In this document: piece after piece, positions 36,664 through 45,694 of the stretch
How the letters are laid out: each line of letters begins with the position of its first letter
How positions within the stretch are numbered: position 1 is the stretch's first letter
Assembly (NCBI RefSeq): GCF_020164455.1
Contig: NZ_JAIQWW010000003.1
Span: forward strand, 297,854-361,853
Length of the DNA: 64,000 nucleotides
Reading direction: 5' to 3'
Source of the DNA: Phyllobacterium chamaecytisi
Lineage (GTDB): Bacteria; Pseudomonadota; Alphaproteobacteria; Rhizobiales; Rhizobiaceae
The notes under the pieces: generated by a model
The model's database searches: none
Told to the model about the DNA's origin: nothing
The model's input: the letters and a program-made list of their open reading frames with translations, nothing else
Program-made: the position numbers and the translations under genes

Positions 36664-36812
36664 AAAGCCGCCTCCTGATGTTTCACGGCGGATGGCGGAC
36701 CGAAGCCGGCCATCCGGAACCGCGGACATGATATCGCGGCGCCTCCCTGATGGCTGGTTAAAAGAGGTTAAAACCCGCATAGGTCCTGACGGCCAGGATC
36801 AGTCCGGCGACG

Positions 36813-38132
36813 TTAGGCGAATGCCTGGGTCTTTCGGGTCGGATAAGGCCCCAGGAGAAGAATCGTTGCCGCGCCAGCCGCGAGCAGCAGCGCACAGGCT
36901 TCGAGTATTCCCGAATAGCTGCCTGTGGTGTCGAACGCGTAACCGAACAGGCTGGGTCCCACGAAAGCACCGACTACGAAGATGCCGTATAGCGTGGCGT
37001 AGGTCGTGGCATAGCTGCGCATCCCGAGATAGCGGGCGACCAGATAGGCCATCAGGTCGAATTCCACTCCAGAAGTGAGGCCAAGCAACAAGATAGCAAT
37101 GCAGGCCATGGGAAAGCTCACATGGCCCAGCGAAAGGATGAGGCAGGAGACCGCGCCCAACGTCAATATGACCGTACCGACTGCAGGCGCCCAGAAGCGA
37201 TCGACCAGAATGCCGCCAAGCAGTCGGCCGGCCACGGCCGCTATTCCAACGAGCGAGGCGAGTTGAACGACTTCGCTGGGGGACAGGCTCAGCGAGCGAA
37301 GTATGTTCTCGATGTTGGGCAGTGGCGCGGCGATGGCGAGCGACATCGGCACGAAGACGATGGCCAAGAGCCAAAAATAGCGGGAGTGGAAAGCCTCACG
37401 AGCAGTCATGCCATCCGACGCCTTGCTCATCGCCGGTTCCGTGGTAGCGTTCCTGATTGGCAACCTGGCAAAGCCCCAGAGAACCATGGGGCACGCGATC
37501 AATATGGGCATTGCCCCAACCACCAAGATCGCGACACGCCATCCACCGGTTTCGATCAACAGTTGAGCCAGCGGTTTCACCACGAAGGCGAACAGTCCCG
37601 CGCCAGATAGCACGATGCCAAGGGCAAGACCTCGACGTTCTTCGAACGCATTGTTGATCACCCGCGTGAAGACGACGGGGGTCGCTCCCAACCCGAAGAT
37701 CGCGATAGCCAGCCACGACAGATAGTATTGTTCGACAGAGCCGTTCGATGCCGCGAGCGTCATGTAGCTCAGTCCCAGGCACGGCAACGAGATCGACGCC
37801 ACCAGGCGCGCACCAAACCTGTCGATCAACGTCGCGAAAAATGGACCGACGATCAGAATTGCACCGGCCAACAGCGACAGACCGCCAAAAATGATCGCGA
37901 AGGACCAGCCGAATTCTTCCACGAAGATCGGCGCAAAGACGCCGATCGTGTAGAACGGAATGGCGGGCATGCCCAAAGCCGTTCCGAGCAAGCCGGCCAA
38001 CACAAGCCGCCATCCGTTCCTGAACTCGTTGAAGTCTACACCTTTCAACGGCCACTTCCTGTTTTTCGAAAGTTCGGCAATCGCATCGTTGGGCAAGACA
38101 TTATGCGCAATGTATCCCTGTCTGCAACCCAT
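36813..38132 (-). CDS. MFS transporter (monocarboxylate/oxalate-formate-like)
   Basis: A 439-aa membrane protein with about 12 transmembrane helices. Motifs include FATLIDRFGARLVASISLPC (motif A region) and ILVDRFWAPAVGTVILTLG in the second half. The pattern is that of MFS carriers for organic acids (OxlT/MCT-like). The start is uncertain: the first 35 residues are not membrane-like. It is the first gene of the minus-strand group with the DJ-1, hydrolase and ABM genes. Confidence 0.85.
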   Translation of the reverse strand: MGCRQGYIAHNVLPNDAIAELSKNRKWPLKGVDFNEFRNGWRLVLAGLLGTALGMPAIPFYTIGVFAPIFVEEFGWSFAIIFGGLSLLAGAILIVGPFFATLIDRFGARLVASISLPCLGLSYMTLAASNGSVEQYYLSWLAIAIFGLGATPVVFTRVINNAFEERRGLALGIVLSGAGLFAFVVKPLAQLLIETGGWRVAILVVGAMPILIACPMVLWGFARLPIRNATTEPAMSKASDGMTAREAFHSRYFWLLAIVFVPMSLAIAAPLPNIENILRSLSLSPSEVVQLASLVGIAAVAGRLLGGILVDRFWAPAVGTVILTLGAVSCLILSLGHVSFPMACIAILLLGLTSGVEFDLMAYLVARYLGMRSYATTYATLYGIFVVGAFVGPSLFGYAFDTTGSYSGILEACALLLAAGAATILLLGPYPTRKTQAFA

Positions 38133-38689
38133 GCGAGGTTTGCGAAAATCACGGAAACGGCGAATATTGTCGGATGAACGCGGTCAACCGTGAATGTGCT
38201 GTCTTTTGCATGTCCGCTTTCAGGATGCGGCCGCTACCGGGTTAAACGACCTGAAGGCGGGCGCAAAGCAGCCATCGCATCAGCACGCGTGCTTAGATTC
38301 TTGAACCTTCAATATGCTTGGGCAGTTTGTACAAAAATGCTGAGATACCGCGCGAGTTGCGTCAGAGGGGATAATCATTTCAATACAAAGGTTTAGTGGA
38401 GATTGTAGATATTCGCGCTACAATCGAAATCGATGAAAATTGTCCTATTATCGGCATTTTCAAACGAACGGTTTTCTCGACCGATTAAGTTTGTACAGGA
38501 TGTCAGAAACTCGTCTTGCTCTGCATGGCAGGGCCGAACGTGCAGTAGCCGTACGTCGTGCGAAATGCGCGATGGTCCACTTGATGCCCCGTACTTTCCC
38601 CGTATAGATACTCCGGGGAATTTGCTTGCGGGGATAACATGGGAACGGTGAAAATAGCTTTGGGCGTGAGTTACAGGCCGGTGAGACAC
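38133..38689. other. 557-bp intergenic region carrying dispersed motif C
   Basis: No supported gene. It separates the divergent MFS gene from the secreted ClpP-like protein and carries the 18-bp motif at 38447-38464. Confidence 0.4.
38447..38464 (-). repeat. Dispersed 18-bp motif, copy C
   Basis: The reverse strand reads TTTGAAAATGCCGATAAT, preceded by AGAAAACCGTTCG, which resembles the sequence preceding copy A at 7411. Copies A and C point towards each other across 31 kb. Confidence 0.7.
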
Positions 38690-39733
38690 ATGTCCTTCAG
38701 ATACATATTACTTCTGATTGCGTCAGCCATTTCATTATTACTCGCATCGGGTCGCTCCGGCGAAGCTCAGCAACAGGGAGCGAGTGATTCTGCTGGCAAT
38801 GCACCGTGCCAAATATCGTGTATCTGGGCTTCAGGTGTGGGTGCCGTCGAAGACTGTATTCCCTGCTCCACGGCCGGTTTTGGACTGCCAAGCGCGCAGG
38901 AAATACAGACCGATCCATCCTATGAGGAACCGTTGGACCAGCCCATGCAATTTGCGACCGTACGCAATGTTGCGTCGGCTTGTGAACCGATATGCGCCGA
39001 GTGGATATCTGCTTCAGGGCGCATCACCTCAGACACGCCTGAGCAACTGCGCAAGATCCTCAAACGCCTGGAAAAGCGGCGTTTGCCGATCGTTATTCAG
39101 TCAATTGGCGGTAATCTTGATGCCGCCCTTTCAATGGGGAAGACAATTCGGGCCAATAAACTTGATGTCATTGTGGGTGCAACGATTTATGAGGGATGCA
39201 ATCCTGATCAAAAGGGCTGCAAACCGAGCTTCGCCGATGGTTCTTATGCGGGGGCATCAGATTTCCGCGGTGTCCAATGTTTTTCCGCATGCACATACGT
39301 CCTCGCAGCTGGAAAGAACCGCGTCGCAAACATTTTGTCCTGGATCGGTGTTCATCAGATAACGACTACTACTACTGTCGACACCGTCGTCTATGAAACG
39401 CAATATCGAACCGTGAATGGCAAGAAGAAAGCGGTTGGCCGGCGAGTCGTGAGCAGGACGCCAAACGGGACCGTTGTCACAACCAAAATAAGCAAAACCC
39501 TAAGGAAAGAGCTGGTCGCATATTTCAACGACATGGGGGTTGATCCCGCAATTTTGGACAAAATGCTCGCTGTTCCCGCGAAGGACATGGCAGTTCTGAC
39601 CAATAAGGAACTGGTTCAGTTTAAGCTCATCACTGATATGGCTGATAAGGGCACTCTTACGGACGGTGACGTTTGTAATCGCGATCCGAGACCCGATAAC
39701 TGCCTGGAGTTAAGAACGAATGCGAAGATTTGA
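38690..39733 (+). CDS. Secreted ClpP/crotonase-fold protein (COG3904-like)
   Basis: A 347-aa exported protein when started at ATG 38690; the signal peptide is FRYILLLIASAISLLLASG. After a Cys-rich N-terminal part, ASGRITSDTPEQLRKILKRL, LPIVIQSIGGNLDAALSMGK, the nucleophile-type FSACTYVLAAGKNR and IGVHQ recall the ClpP-like serine-protease fold of periplasmic COG3904 proteins. A TVDTVVYETQYRTVNGKKKA insert is lineage-specific. Substrate unknown. It lies at the edge of the EPS region; a role in envelope proteolysis is inferred. Confidence 0.75.
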   Translation: MSFRYILLLIASAISLLLASGRSGEAQQQGASDSAGNAPCQISCIWASGVGAVEDCIPCSTAGFGLPSAQEIQTDPSYEEPLDQPMQFATVRNVASACEPICAEWISASGRITSDTPEQLRKILKRLEKRRLPIVIQSIGGNLDAALSMGKTIRANKLDVIVGATIYEGCNPDQKGCKPSFADGSYAGASDFRGVQCFSACTYVLAAGKNRVANILSWIGVHQITTTTTVDTVVYETQYRTVNGKKKAVGRRVVSRTPNGTVVTTKISKTLRKELVAYFNDMGVDPAILDKMLAVPAKDMAVLTNKELVQFKLITDMADKGTLTDGDVCNRDPRPDNCLELRTNAKI

Positions 39734-39748
39734 ATAGGAGCTGTCGCT

Positions 39749-39943
39749 TTGCCCTTAAAGGCGAATGAGCAACTCAACAAAATCAATGGCGATGCTTTGC
39801 CATTAAACATGCAGGCGGCAGGACCATTAGCCGAGGTCGATCGTTATATCGGTTATTGGAAACCTTACGCAACGAGCCACGAGGAACTCGACCGCGATAG
39901 CCAGGCGCGAGATCGACGACTGGTACCCCGCCAGACGTGGTAG
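39749..39943 (+). CDS. Possible small hydrophilic protein
   Basis: A 64-aa frame starts at TTG 39749, eight bases after GGAG and 15 bp after the ClpP-like gene, so it could be a second cistron. The sequence (AEVDRYIGYWKPYATSHEEL) is hydrophilic and matches nothing I know. It may equally be part of the decayed DNA that follows. Confidence 0.3.
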   Translation: MPLKANEQLNKINGDALPLNMQAAGPLAEVDRYIGYWKPYATSHEELDRDSQARDRRLVPRQTW

Positions 39944-40056
39944 CCCACCCGATTAGCGACAGAAATCTGCCCGCGCCGTGGGACAGCGAGGTCTTGCGGG
40001 CATATTATCAGCCCAAGATTATCCTAGACCGCGCGGCGACTGCCACCTGTCGGTAA
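39937..40056 (+). pseudogene. Possible remnant of an EAL-domain start
   Basis: A short frame reads DSEVLRAYYQPKIILD and stops soon after. YYQPKI-x-L preceded by an LR is the usual opening of EAL (c-di-GMP phosphodiesterase) domains. Only this fragment remains, 345 bp before a diguanylate cyclase gene. The match is short and could be chance. Confidence 0.25.
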
Positions 40057-40400
40057 CACGGCAAACGAATACGAGACCGTCGACTATGACGCGTTGTGAA
40101 AGCTCTCTTAGGCGGAGTATTGGCCGTTATCGTTGGCAACCCGCAACTGCCCACATGCCATTACACCTCTACAGGCTTCGGCAGCGGCCGTTGCGTGGTC
40201 TTACCTTCTCAACGATTTCTGTTTCCGCTGCCTGACCGCAAGTCTGATCAATTCAAGGCACGTTATTGCTTCACAGCTTGCGATTGTTGTGGCAGGAACC
40301 AAAATGTGCTGCGATCTATTGTCAGCGCATTTGTTGTGATAGTCACCAGCCGATCACGAGATTATATCTTCAAGGCTTGGAAAAGAGCTTCTACCATCTG

Positions 40401-41543
40401 ATGAGAGTCCCTTCAAATCCTCTTGTGTTGATCGGGCCCACCATCCTTCTAATCTTTGCTTTGTCATTTCTGCTAGCTTGGTGGAGAGAGCGAAAGCAAC
40501 GATATCCGCTGTTTTTTGCAGTCTCTTGTTTATTGTTCTGTTTGGGAACGTCATCCCAGCTTTTTGCGGTTCCGCCGGGCTATGGCCCCAACGCCGTTGT
40601 ATCAGCTTTTCTTTATACATTGAGTGTATTAGTGCTCAGTGATGGTCTGCTCAGGCGCTCGGGAAAGCAGCTTCCTTTACTCGGGTATCTTGCCGGACTT
40701 GTGTGCGTCGTTGTCAGCATCGCCTACTTTTATTACATCGACCGCCAGCTTTTGGTACGCATTTACATTCTGAATTTTGGACTGGGTCTGGTCCTCACAG
40801 GTATCGCATGGAAGTTGCGTCACCTTCGGTTAGGAAGAGCGTCGGAACGTTTTCTCTTCTGGATACTGCTGGCGTTTGCAGTCCATTTCTTCCCCCGAAC
40901 GATCCTCACCGTTGGTTCGAACGCCCCCGCCGCTCAAGGTTTCGGTTTCAGCCCCTTCTGGTTGACCCTGCAATTCTCTTTGGCAATATTGGGAGTTGCA
41001 CTGGCGTTGGCCCTGCTTGCCGTGACTATTGGTGACACCATTGAGGTTCTACGCTGGGAAAGGGCAACGGATCCTCTTACTGGTTTGTTGAATCGTCGCG
41101 GCTTTGACGAGCGCGTCATTTCGCATCTTCAAACGCCCGATATGGGGCCGGTCAGCCTAGTCGTTGCCGACATCGATCACTTCAAGAACATTAATGATGC
41201 CTTCGGTCATCAGGTAGGTGACAACGTGCTGTCAGGGTTCGGCCGCCTGCTCCTTGAGACGCTCGGCCAAGCTGGAGTTTGTGGTCGTCTGGGCGGTGAG
41301 GAATTTGTCGTTTTGATGCCCAATTGCGGTGGTTCGGTAGCCTACGCTTTTGCTGAGCGGCTCCGGCACGAAATGCGTGACAATTCGTTCGATGGGCTAC
41401 CTGCGGCACAGAGGGTAACGGTAAGCCTCGGCGTGGCCGAGGCTCGCTCGCGCGAAAGCGTCGCTGAGTTGATCGCACGAGCAGATGCAGCCCTCTATGC
41501 TGCTAAACGTGCGGGGAGGGACTGCGTTAAGTATAGTAATTGA
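40401..41543 (+). CDS. Membrane diguanylate cyclase (GGDEF domain)
   Basis: A 380-aa protein when started at ATG 40401. The N-terminal ~210 residues have about six or seven transmembrane helices (VLIGPTILLIFALSFLLAWW first). The C-terminal GGDEF domain has DPLTGLLNRRGFDE, VVADIDHFKNINDAFGHQVG, the active-site RLGGEEFVVLMP and TVSLGVAEAR. The RxxD inhibitory site expected just before RLGGEEF is absent (QAGVCG), so product feedback is unlikely. It makes c-di-GMP at the inner membrane, next to an EPS operon predicted to respond to c-di-GMP. Confidence 0.92.
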   Translation: MRVPSNPLVLIGPTILLIFALSFLLAWWRERKQRYPLFFAVSCLLFCLGTSSQLFAVPPGYGPNAVVSAFLYTLSVLVLSDGLLRRSGKQLPLLGYLAGLVCVVVSIAYFYYIDRQLLVRIYILNFGLGLVLTGIAWKLRHLRLGRASERFLFWILLAFAVHFFPRTILTVGSNAPAAQGFGFSPFWLTLQFSLAILGVALALALLAVTIGDTIEVLRWERATDPLTGLLNRRGFDERVISHLQTPDMGPVSLVVADIDHFKNINDAFGHQVGDNVLSGFGRLLLETLGQAGVCGRLGGEEFVVLMPNCGGSVAYAFAERLRHEMRDNSFDGLPAAQRVTVSLGVAEARSRESVAELIARADAALYAAKRAGRDCVKYSN

Positions 41544-41712
41544 GCAATGGTCCTGCGCATGGCGTGAAGAGGTCGCTTCAGTCTCCGATGACTTTTCGGT
41601 CGCGCCGGTCGAGAAGCAACAATTTGCATAAAATTCTCAGGATAGTTCGACCGGAAGCTTAAATCCTGTTCGCTAAAACGCTCTCCAGAACAACAGTATT
41701 GGAGGCTACTAC

Positions 41713-42027
41713 ATGACGTTTTCTATCGCGTATAGGACCAGTCTAAAATGGATGGCGGCAGCGGCAATCGGACTGGCGGTTGCCACGGTTCTTGGCGCAA
41801 GCGCTCAAGCTGCAGAAAGCCGCAAGCCAAAACAAGAGATGCGATCCGTCTACCTCGTCAAATATCGGATCAATAACGAAGTTCGTTATGGCAAATCTGC
41901 CGGCAAGATCGTCAAGGTGTCCGCCTCGCAATATATGAACAGCAATCCTTATGTCTGCACGCCAAGCGGCTTTGGGCAAAAAGCGCGTTGCTATACACCA
42001 GGCATCTTCAAACGGCCCAACGTTTAA
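41713..42027 (+). CDS. Small secreted protein, unknown
   Basis: A 104-aa protein with a signal peptide (WMAAAAIGLAVATVLGASAQ, cleavage near AQA-AE) and a ribosome site (GGAGG ten bases before ATG). The mature ~70 residues are basic (MRSVYLVKYRINNEVRYGKS) and have two cysteines near the end (YVCTPSGFGQKARCYTPG) that could form a disulfide. I do not recognise a family. It converges with a DUF995 gene; both are exported, in keeping with the envelope theme here. Confidence 0.65.
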   Translation: MTFSIAYRTSLKWMAAAAIGLAVATVLGASAQAAESRKPKQEMRSVYLVKYRINNEVRYGKSAGKIVKVSASQYMNSNPYVCTPSGFGQKARCYTPGIFKRPNV

Positions 42028-42045
42028 AGAGAGATTCGTAATAAA

Positions 42046-42078
42046 GGAGCTGTCGCGCCTGGTCCGCCCGGCAGCTCC
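42046..42078 (-). terminator. Stem-loop terminator between convergent genes
   Basis: GGAGCTGTCG (42046-42055) pairs with CGGCAGCTCC (42069-42078) around a 13-base loop. On the minus strand the stem is followed by TTTATTAC, so it most likely ends the DUF995 transcript from 42605; on the plus strand the following run is weaker. Confidence 0.6.
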
Positions 42079-42086
42079 TCACCAAA

Positions 42087-42605
42087 TTATCGACGAACGT
42101 CCTTGAGACGAGACACTTCCTTGCTCACCCGATCGCCTTTGACCAGCTTGAGCGCTTCATCATCCTTCTGGGCGGGATTATGCCGGAACACGTACCAGCT
42201 GCCGCCCAAGCTAGGCTTTTGATAAATGACGCCGTCCTTTTCGCGATGCAGGAAACAAGTGACCGCACCGCTTCCTCCCATCCTGTTGGACCACAGTGCC
42301 TGCAGGCAGAGCTTCCCGCCATTGGTCGCATACCAGCGCCCCTCGCCGTAGGACCAAGCCGCCCCTTCGCGCGACACCGCGGCAAACTGGTTCCGGTCAG
42401 CCGAAAAAAATCCGCCACCGGTTTTCCATTTCCATGTACGGCCGGCATAGAGCTTTTCCAGTGCCATGGCCGTCATCGGCGACGCGGCGGCGGCAAGCTT
42501 TGCCGTTCCGTCGTCCGTTTGTGGCCTGGATGCGGCGCTGGCATGGCCTGCCAGCAAGAGTACGGAGAGCGTCGTACTCACGATAGTTGAACGGATCGAA
42601 TACAT
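42087..42605 (-). CDS. DUF995-family secreted protein 1
   Basis: A 172-aa protein with a signal peptide (TLSVLLLAGHASAA, residues ~12-25). The mature part has the DUF995 pattern: PMTAMALEKLYAGRTWKWKT, a central GRWYATNGGKLCLQALW, TCFLHR, and SWYVFRHNP. It is a paralogue of the protein at 43702-44262 (GRWVIAEKGLLCLNATW; KWYVFRHAE). DUF995 proteins are confined to rhizobia-like bacteria and often lie in EPS loci; the function is unknown. It lies 136 bp after the GH26-like gene, same strand, so it could be the last gene of the EPS operon. Confidence 0.82.
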   Translation of the reverse strand: MYSIRSTIVSTTLSVLLLAGHASAASRPQTDDGTAKLAAAASPMTAMALEKLYAGRTWKWKTGGGFFSADRNQFAAVSREGAAWSYGEGRWYATNGGKLCLQALWSNRMGGSGAVTCFLHREKDGVIYQKPSLGGSWYVFRHNPAQKDDEALKLVKGDRVSKEVSRLKDVRR

Positions 42606-42741
42606 TTTTTACTTCCTGACTAACAAAGCAGTTCCAGCGAGAATGGTAAGCTCCTAGGTTTGGAATTGCATGGAAACACGGGATGGAGCGGTTCGGCAAC
42701 AACGTGATGAACAGTCGAACCGCCCGGTGAAAAGCCGAAGA

Positions 42742-43686
42742 TCAGTCCAGCGGATGGTTGGCAACGCGCCAATCAGGCCTGCCGACATTCCTCGGCCACT
42801 CATAGACTTCACGATCATTGAAGTAGACAACCGCAGTCATGGCAGGGAACTCGGTATGTGGCTTGTTTGCTTCTGCAGCCCAGCCGCGCACATAATCGTC
42901 GTCGCCTTCATAGCCAAGCTCCGCAATAGCGATTGGTTTGCCAAAGCGTGCCACACGATCGTATCCGGGTTTCGTCCGCTCAACAAACGTCGTGTCGTGA
43001 CCGACCTCCAATTTGTCATAGGGTTGATAGCCAAAGACGGACAGACCGATGATGTCGACATATTCATCCCCCGGATAGTAGGCTTCCAGGCCTTCTTCTC
43101 CTTTCGGCGACCACATATATTTGGCCGTGGGAAATTGCTTGCGGCATACATCGTTGACATGTCGATAGGCCTTCACATAGCCCTCTGGCTTCCAGAAAGC
43201 CCAGGTGAATTGCCCGTCATTATCTTCCATTTCCTGCGCCCAACGGATGGTGACAGGGCTTTTCAGCTGTGCCGCCGCAGAGCAGACCGCCGACATGTTG
43301 GAATCGTACCGTCCTGCCAGAATCCCGCTGAGCAGATCATCGGGGCTGACACGCCAGTCACGCGCCCATGACCACGGTTCGATGGTGATCAAGAGGGACC
43401 GCCCGCGCGCCTGCGCATATGCATCCGCGGCACCGAGGGTTGTCAGATCTACGTCCTCCCAAGGCAAAAACAGGTGTTCGATCTTGGAATTGGAATCGTT
43501 GGTAAAGTCCCCGTGCGGATCGTAGGCACCGGGCGTTATTGATTCAGCCGTGATGATGGGCCGTTTGTCGTGAAACGGGTTGCGGCTGTCAACGCTCGCT
43601 CCTGACACACCGCTGGCAGCATATACACCACCGGAAACGAATGCGCCGCAAAGCAAAGCTGCGGTTAGTCTAAAGAGACGTTTCAT
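42742..43686 (-). CDS. GH26-like secreted glycoside hydrolase 1, EPS locus 2
   Basis: A 314-aa protein with signal peptide (LTAALLCGAFVSGGVYA). The catalytic pattern of clan-A beta-mannanase-like enzymes is visible: acid/base in TIRWAQEMED (E152) and nucleophile in PIAIAELGYEG (E256). Conserved YMWSPKGEEGLEAYYPGDEY and AVVYFNDREVYEWP fit the GH26 barrel. It is encoded just after the DUF995 gene of the operon. Polymer trimming or chain release in the periplasm is likely; mannan as substrate should not be assumed. Confidence 0.8.
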   Translation of the reverse strand: MKRLFRLTAALLCGAFVSGGVYAASGVSGASVDSRNPFHDKRPIITAESITPGAYDPHGDFTNDSNSKIEHLFLPWEDVDLTTLGAADAYAQARGRSLLITIEPWSWARDWRVSPDDLLSGILAGRYDSNMSAVCSAAAQLKSPVTIRWAQEMEDNDGQFTWAFWKPEGYVKAYRHVNDVCRKQFPTAKYMWSPKGEEGLEAYYPGDEYVDIIGLSVFGYQPYDKLEVGHDTTFVERTKPGYDRVARFGKPIAIAELGYEGDDDYVRGWAAEANKPHTEFPAMTAVVYFNDREVYEWPRNVGRPDWRVANHPLD

Positions 43687-43701
43687 CGCCCCCTCCTTTT
43701 C

Positions 43702-44262
43702 TTATTGTTGAGGCAACTGGGCCGCGCCAAGCGCGGTTTTGATGCTGTCGCGTTGTTGGGAAACCAGATCGGTGGAAACCAGTTTGCGGGCTTCGTCGCT
43801 GTCGCGGGCTTCAGCGTGGCGGAACACATACCACTTACCATCGGGCTCACGCCTTTGATAAATCGTTCCGTTGCCGACACGATGCGAGAAACAGGTCTTG
43901 GCCGGAAATGCACCCTGTTGCGAATGCCATGTCGCATTGAGACACAACAGACCTTTTTCGGCGATGACCCAGCGCCCTTCCGCCCAGGATTTGCCCTTCT
44001 CGCCATCGACCCAGGCACTGAATTGCCGTCCTGCATCTACATCTGTCATCTGCCCGGCTCCGTTGTCCCACTGCCAGCTCTTGTTATTATAGAGTCTGTA
44101 GACTTCGAAGGCCGTCATGGGGCGAGTTCCCGCCGGCTGTTCAGGAGCTTGCGACGACGCCGCAATCGCCGGTGCGGCAATGCAGGCTACAGCCCAGGCG
44201 ACGGTCGTCATCATCCGCAAGCCCGGCAGGAAACGAACCTTTTCCGATTTAGAGATTGCCAT
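43702..44262 (-). CDS. DUF995-family secreted protein 2, EPS locus 2
   Basis: A 186-aa protein when started at ATG 44262, which has a ribosome site (GGGAGGTTCC) and overlaps the end of ugd by 14 bases. A signal peptide (TTVAWAVACIAAPAIAAS) precedes the DUF995 region (PMTAFEVYRLYNNKSWQWDN; WVIAEKGLLCLNATW; YQRREPDGKWYVFRHAE). The corresponding position of the S. meliloti arabinose-polysaccharide operon, as I recall it, also holds small secreted proteins. Role unknown. Confidence 0.82.
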   Translation of the reverse strand: MAISKSEKVRFLPGLRMMTTVAWAVACIAAPAIAASSQAPEQPAGTRPMTAFEVYRLYNNKSWQWDNGAGQMTDVDAGRQFSAWVDGEKGKSWAEGRWVIAEKGLLCLNATWHSQQGAFPAKTCFSHRVGNGTIYQRREPDGKWYVFRHAEARDSDEARKLVSTDLVSQQRDSIKTALGAAQLPQQ

Positions 44263-45679
44263 TGGAACCTCCCGCCATCTCGAAATGAGCGTCCTGCGGC
44301 TTTCGTCCTTGATGGACTTGTTCGGCCGTATGAGGCAACGCGGCGAAGGTACTCGTATCATATCGAGCCGTCGTTGATCGGCCGATAGCCGATACACGAA
44401 ACCCGATTTCTTCCGCAACACCCTGTTCAAAGGCATTTCTCAGATCGATCAATATCGCCTGGCGCATAGTCTTTTTCAGGCGCGCAAGGTCGAGTTTGCG
44501 AATGCTGTCCCATTCCGTGATGACGACAACGGCATCGGCGTTGCGCGCGCATTCATAGGCATCGTCAAAAAACTCGACATCCGAGAGGATGCGGCTGGCA
44601 TTGTCCATACCCACGGGGTCATGGGCGCGGATAGTGGCGCCGAAACGCTGCAGGGTTTCGATGAGGGGAACGGAGGGCGCGTCACGCATGTCGTCCGTAT
44701 CGGGTTTGAAAGTGAGACCCAGAACGGCGATCGTCCGGCCTTCCACATCACCGTCCAGAGCGTCCACGACTTTCAAAGCCATGCGGCGCTTGCGCGCTTC
44801 ATTGGCAGTCACGGTTTCTTCGACAATGCGCACCGCCACACCGTAGTCCTGAGCTGTGCGCAAAAGCGCCATCGTGTCTTTCGGGAAGCACGAGCCGCCG
44901 TAACCGGGACCGGCATTGAGGAAACTTGTTCCGATACGTTTGTCGAGACCCATTCCCAGTGCCAGTTCACTGACATTGCTGCCAACCTGCTCGCAAAGAT
45001 CAGCCAGTTCATTGATGAAGGTGATCTTTGTCGCCAGAAACGCGTTGGCGGCATATTTGATCAATTCCGAGGTCCGGCGCTGGGTGACCACGATGGGTGT
45101 CATGCGCGCTTCGAGAGGCGCACCATAGAGTTCCATGAGAACCTTGCGCCCGCGCTCATCCTCGACACCGATCACGACGCGATCGGGTTCCAGAAAATCG
45201 CTGATAGCGACGCCCTCTCGCAAGAATTCAGGGTTGGACGCAACCGAGAAAGTTCCGGTTTGGCGTACCGATCCAATGATCTTCTGCACGACATCGCCTG
45301 TGCCCACCGGAACGGTGGATTTCACGACCACAACGGCACCGTCGTCGATCAGCGGCGCCAGTTCCCGCGCGGCCATATAGACGAACGACAGATCAGCATC
45401 CCCGTGACCGGCGCGCGGCGGGGTGCCGACCGCGATGAACACGACTGATGCTCCCGCCAGCGCTTCGGCCAAATTGCACGTAAAGCTTAGACGGCCTGCC
45501 GCAGAATTGCGCTCCACCAATTCATCCAGACCAGGCTCGTAAATCGGCACGATGCCGCGTTCGAGGCCGTCAATTTTCTGGGCGTTCTTGTCGACGCATA
45601 CAACCTCATGGCCCCAGGCGGCGAAACAAGTCCCACTGACCAACCCAACGTAGCCGGTTCCTATGACTGCGATCTTCAT
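44249..45679 (-). CDS. ugd: UDP-glucose 6-dehydrogenase, EPS locus 2
   Basis: A 476-aa enzyme that oxidises UDP-glucose to UDP-glucuronate with NAD. The NAD loop IGTGYVGLVSGTCFA, the KSTVPVGT loop, the SELIKYAANAFLATKITFIN helix, the catalytic Cys in GPGYGGSCFPKD and the C-terminal GLTFKPDTDDMRDAP are all present. About 40 extra residues follow the usual end (HTAEQVHQGRKPQDAHFEMA). UDP-glucuronate is the substrate of the UDP-xylose synthase encoded upstream in the same operon, so the two form a direct pathway. Confidence 0.95.
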   Translation of the reverse strand: MKIAVIGTGYVGLVSGTCFAAWGHEVVCVDKNAQKIDGLERGIVPIYEPGLDELVERNSAAGRLSFTCNLAEALAGASVVFIAVGTPPRAGHGDADLSFVYMAARELAPLIDDGAVVVVKSTVPVGTGDVVQKIIGSVRQTGTFSVASNPEFLREGVAISDFLEPDRVVIGVEDERGRKVLMELYGAPLEARMTPIVVTQRRTSELIKYAANAFLATKITFINELADLCEQVGSNVSELALGMGLDKRIGTSFLNAGPGYGGSCFPKDTMALLRTAQDYGVAVRIVEETVTANEARKRRMALKVVDALDGDVEGRTIAVLGLTFKPDTDDMRDAPSVPLIETLQRFGATIRAHDPVGMDNASRILSDVEFFDDAYECARNADAVVVITEWDSIRKLDLARLKKTMRQAILIDLRNAFEQGVAEEIGFRVSAIGRSTTARYDTSTFAALPHTAEQVHQGRKPQDAHFEMAGGSNGNL

Positions 45680-45694
45680 TTTTTTGATTGCCTT

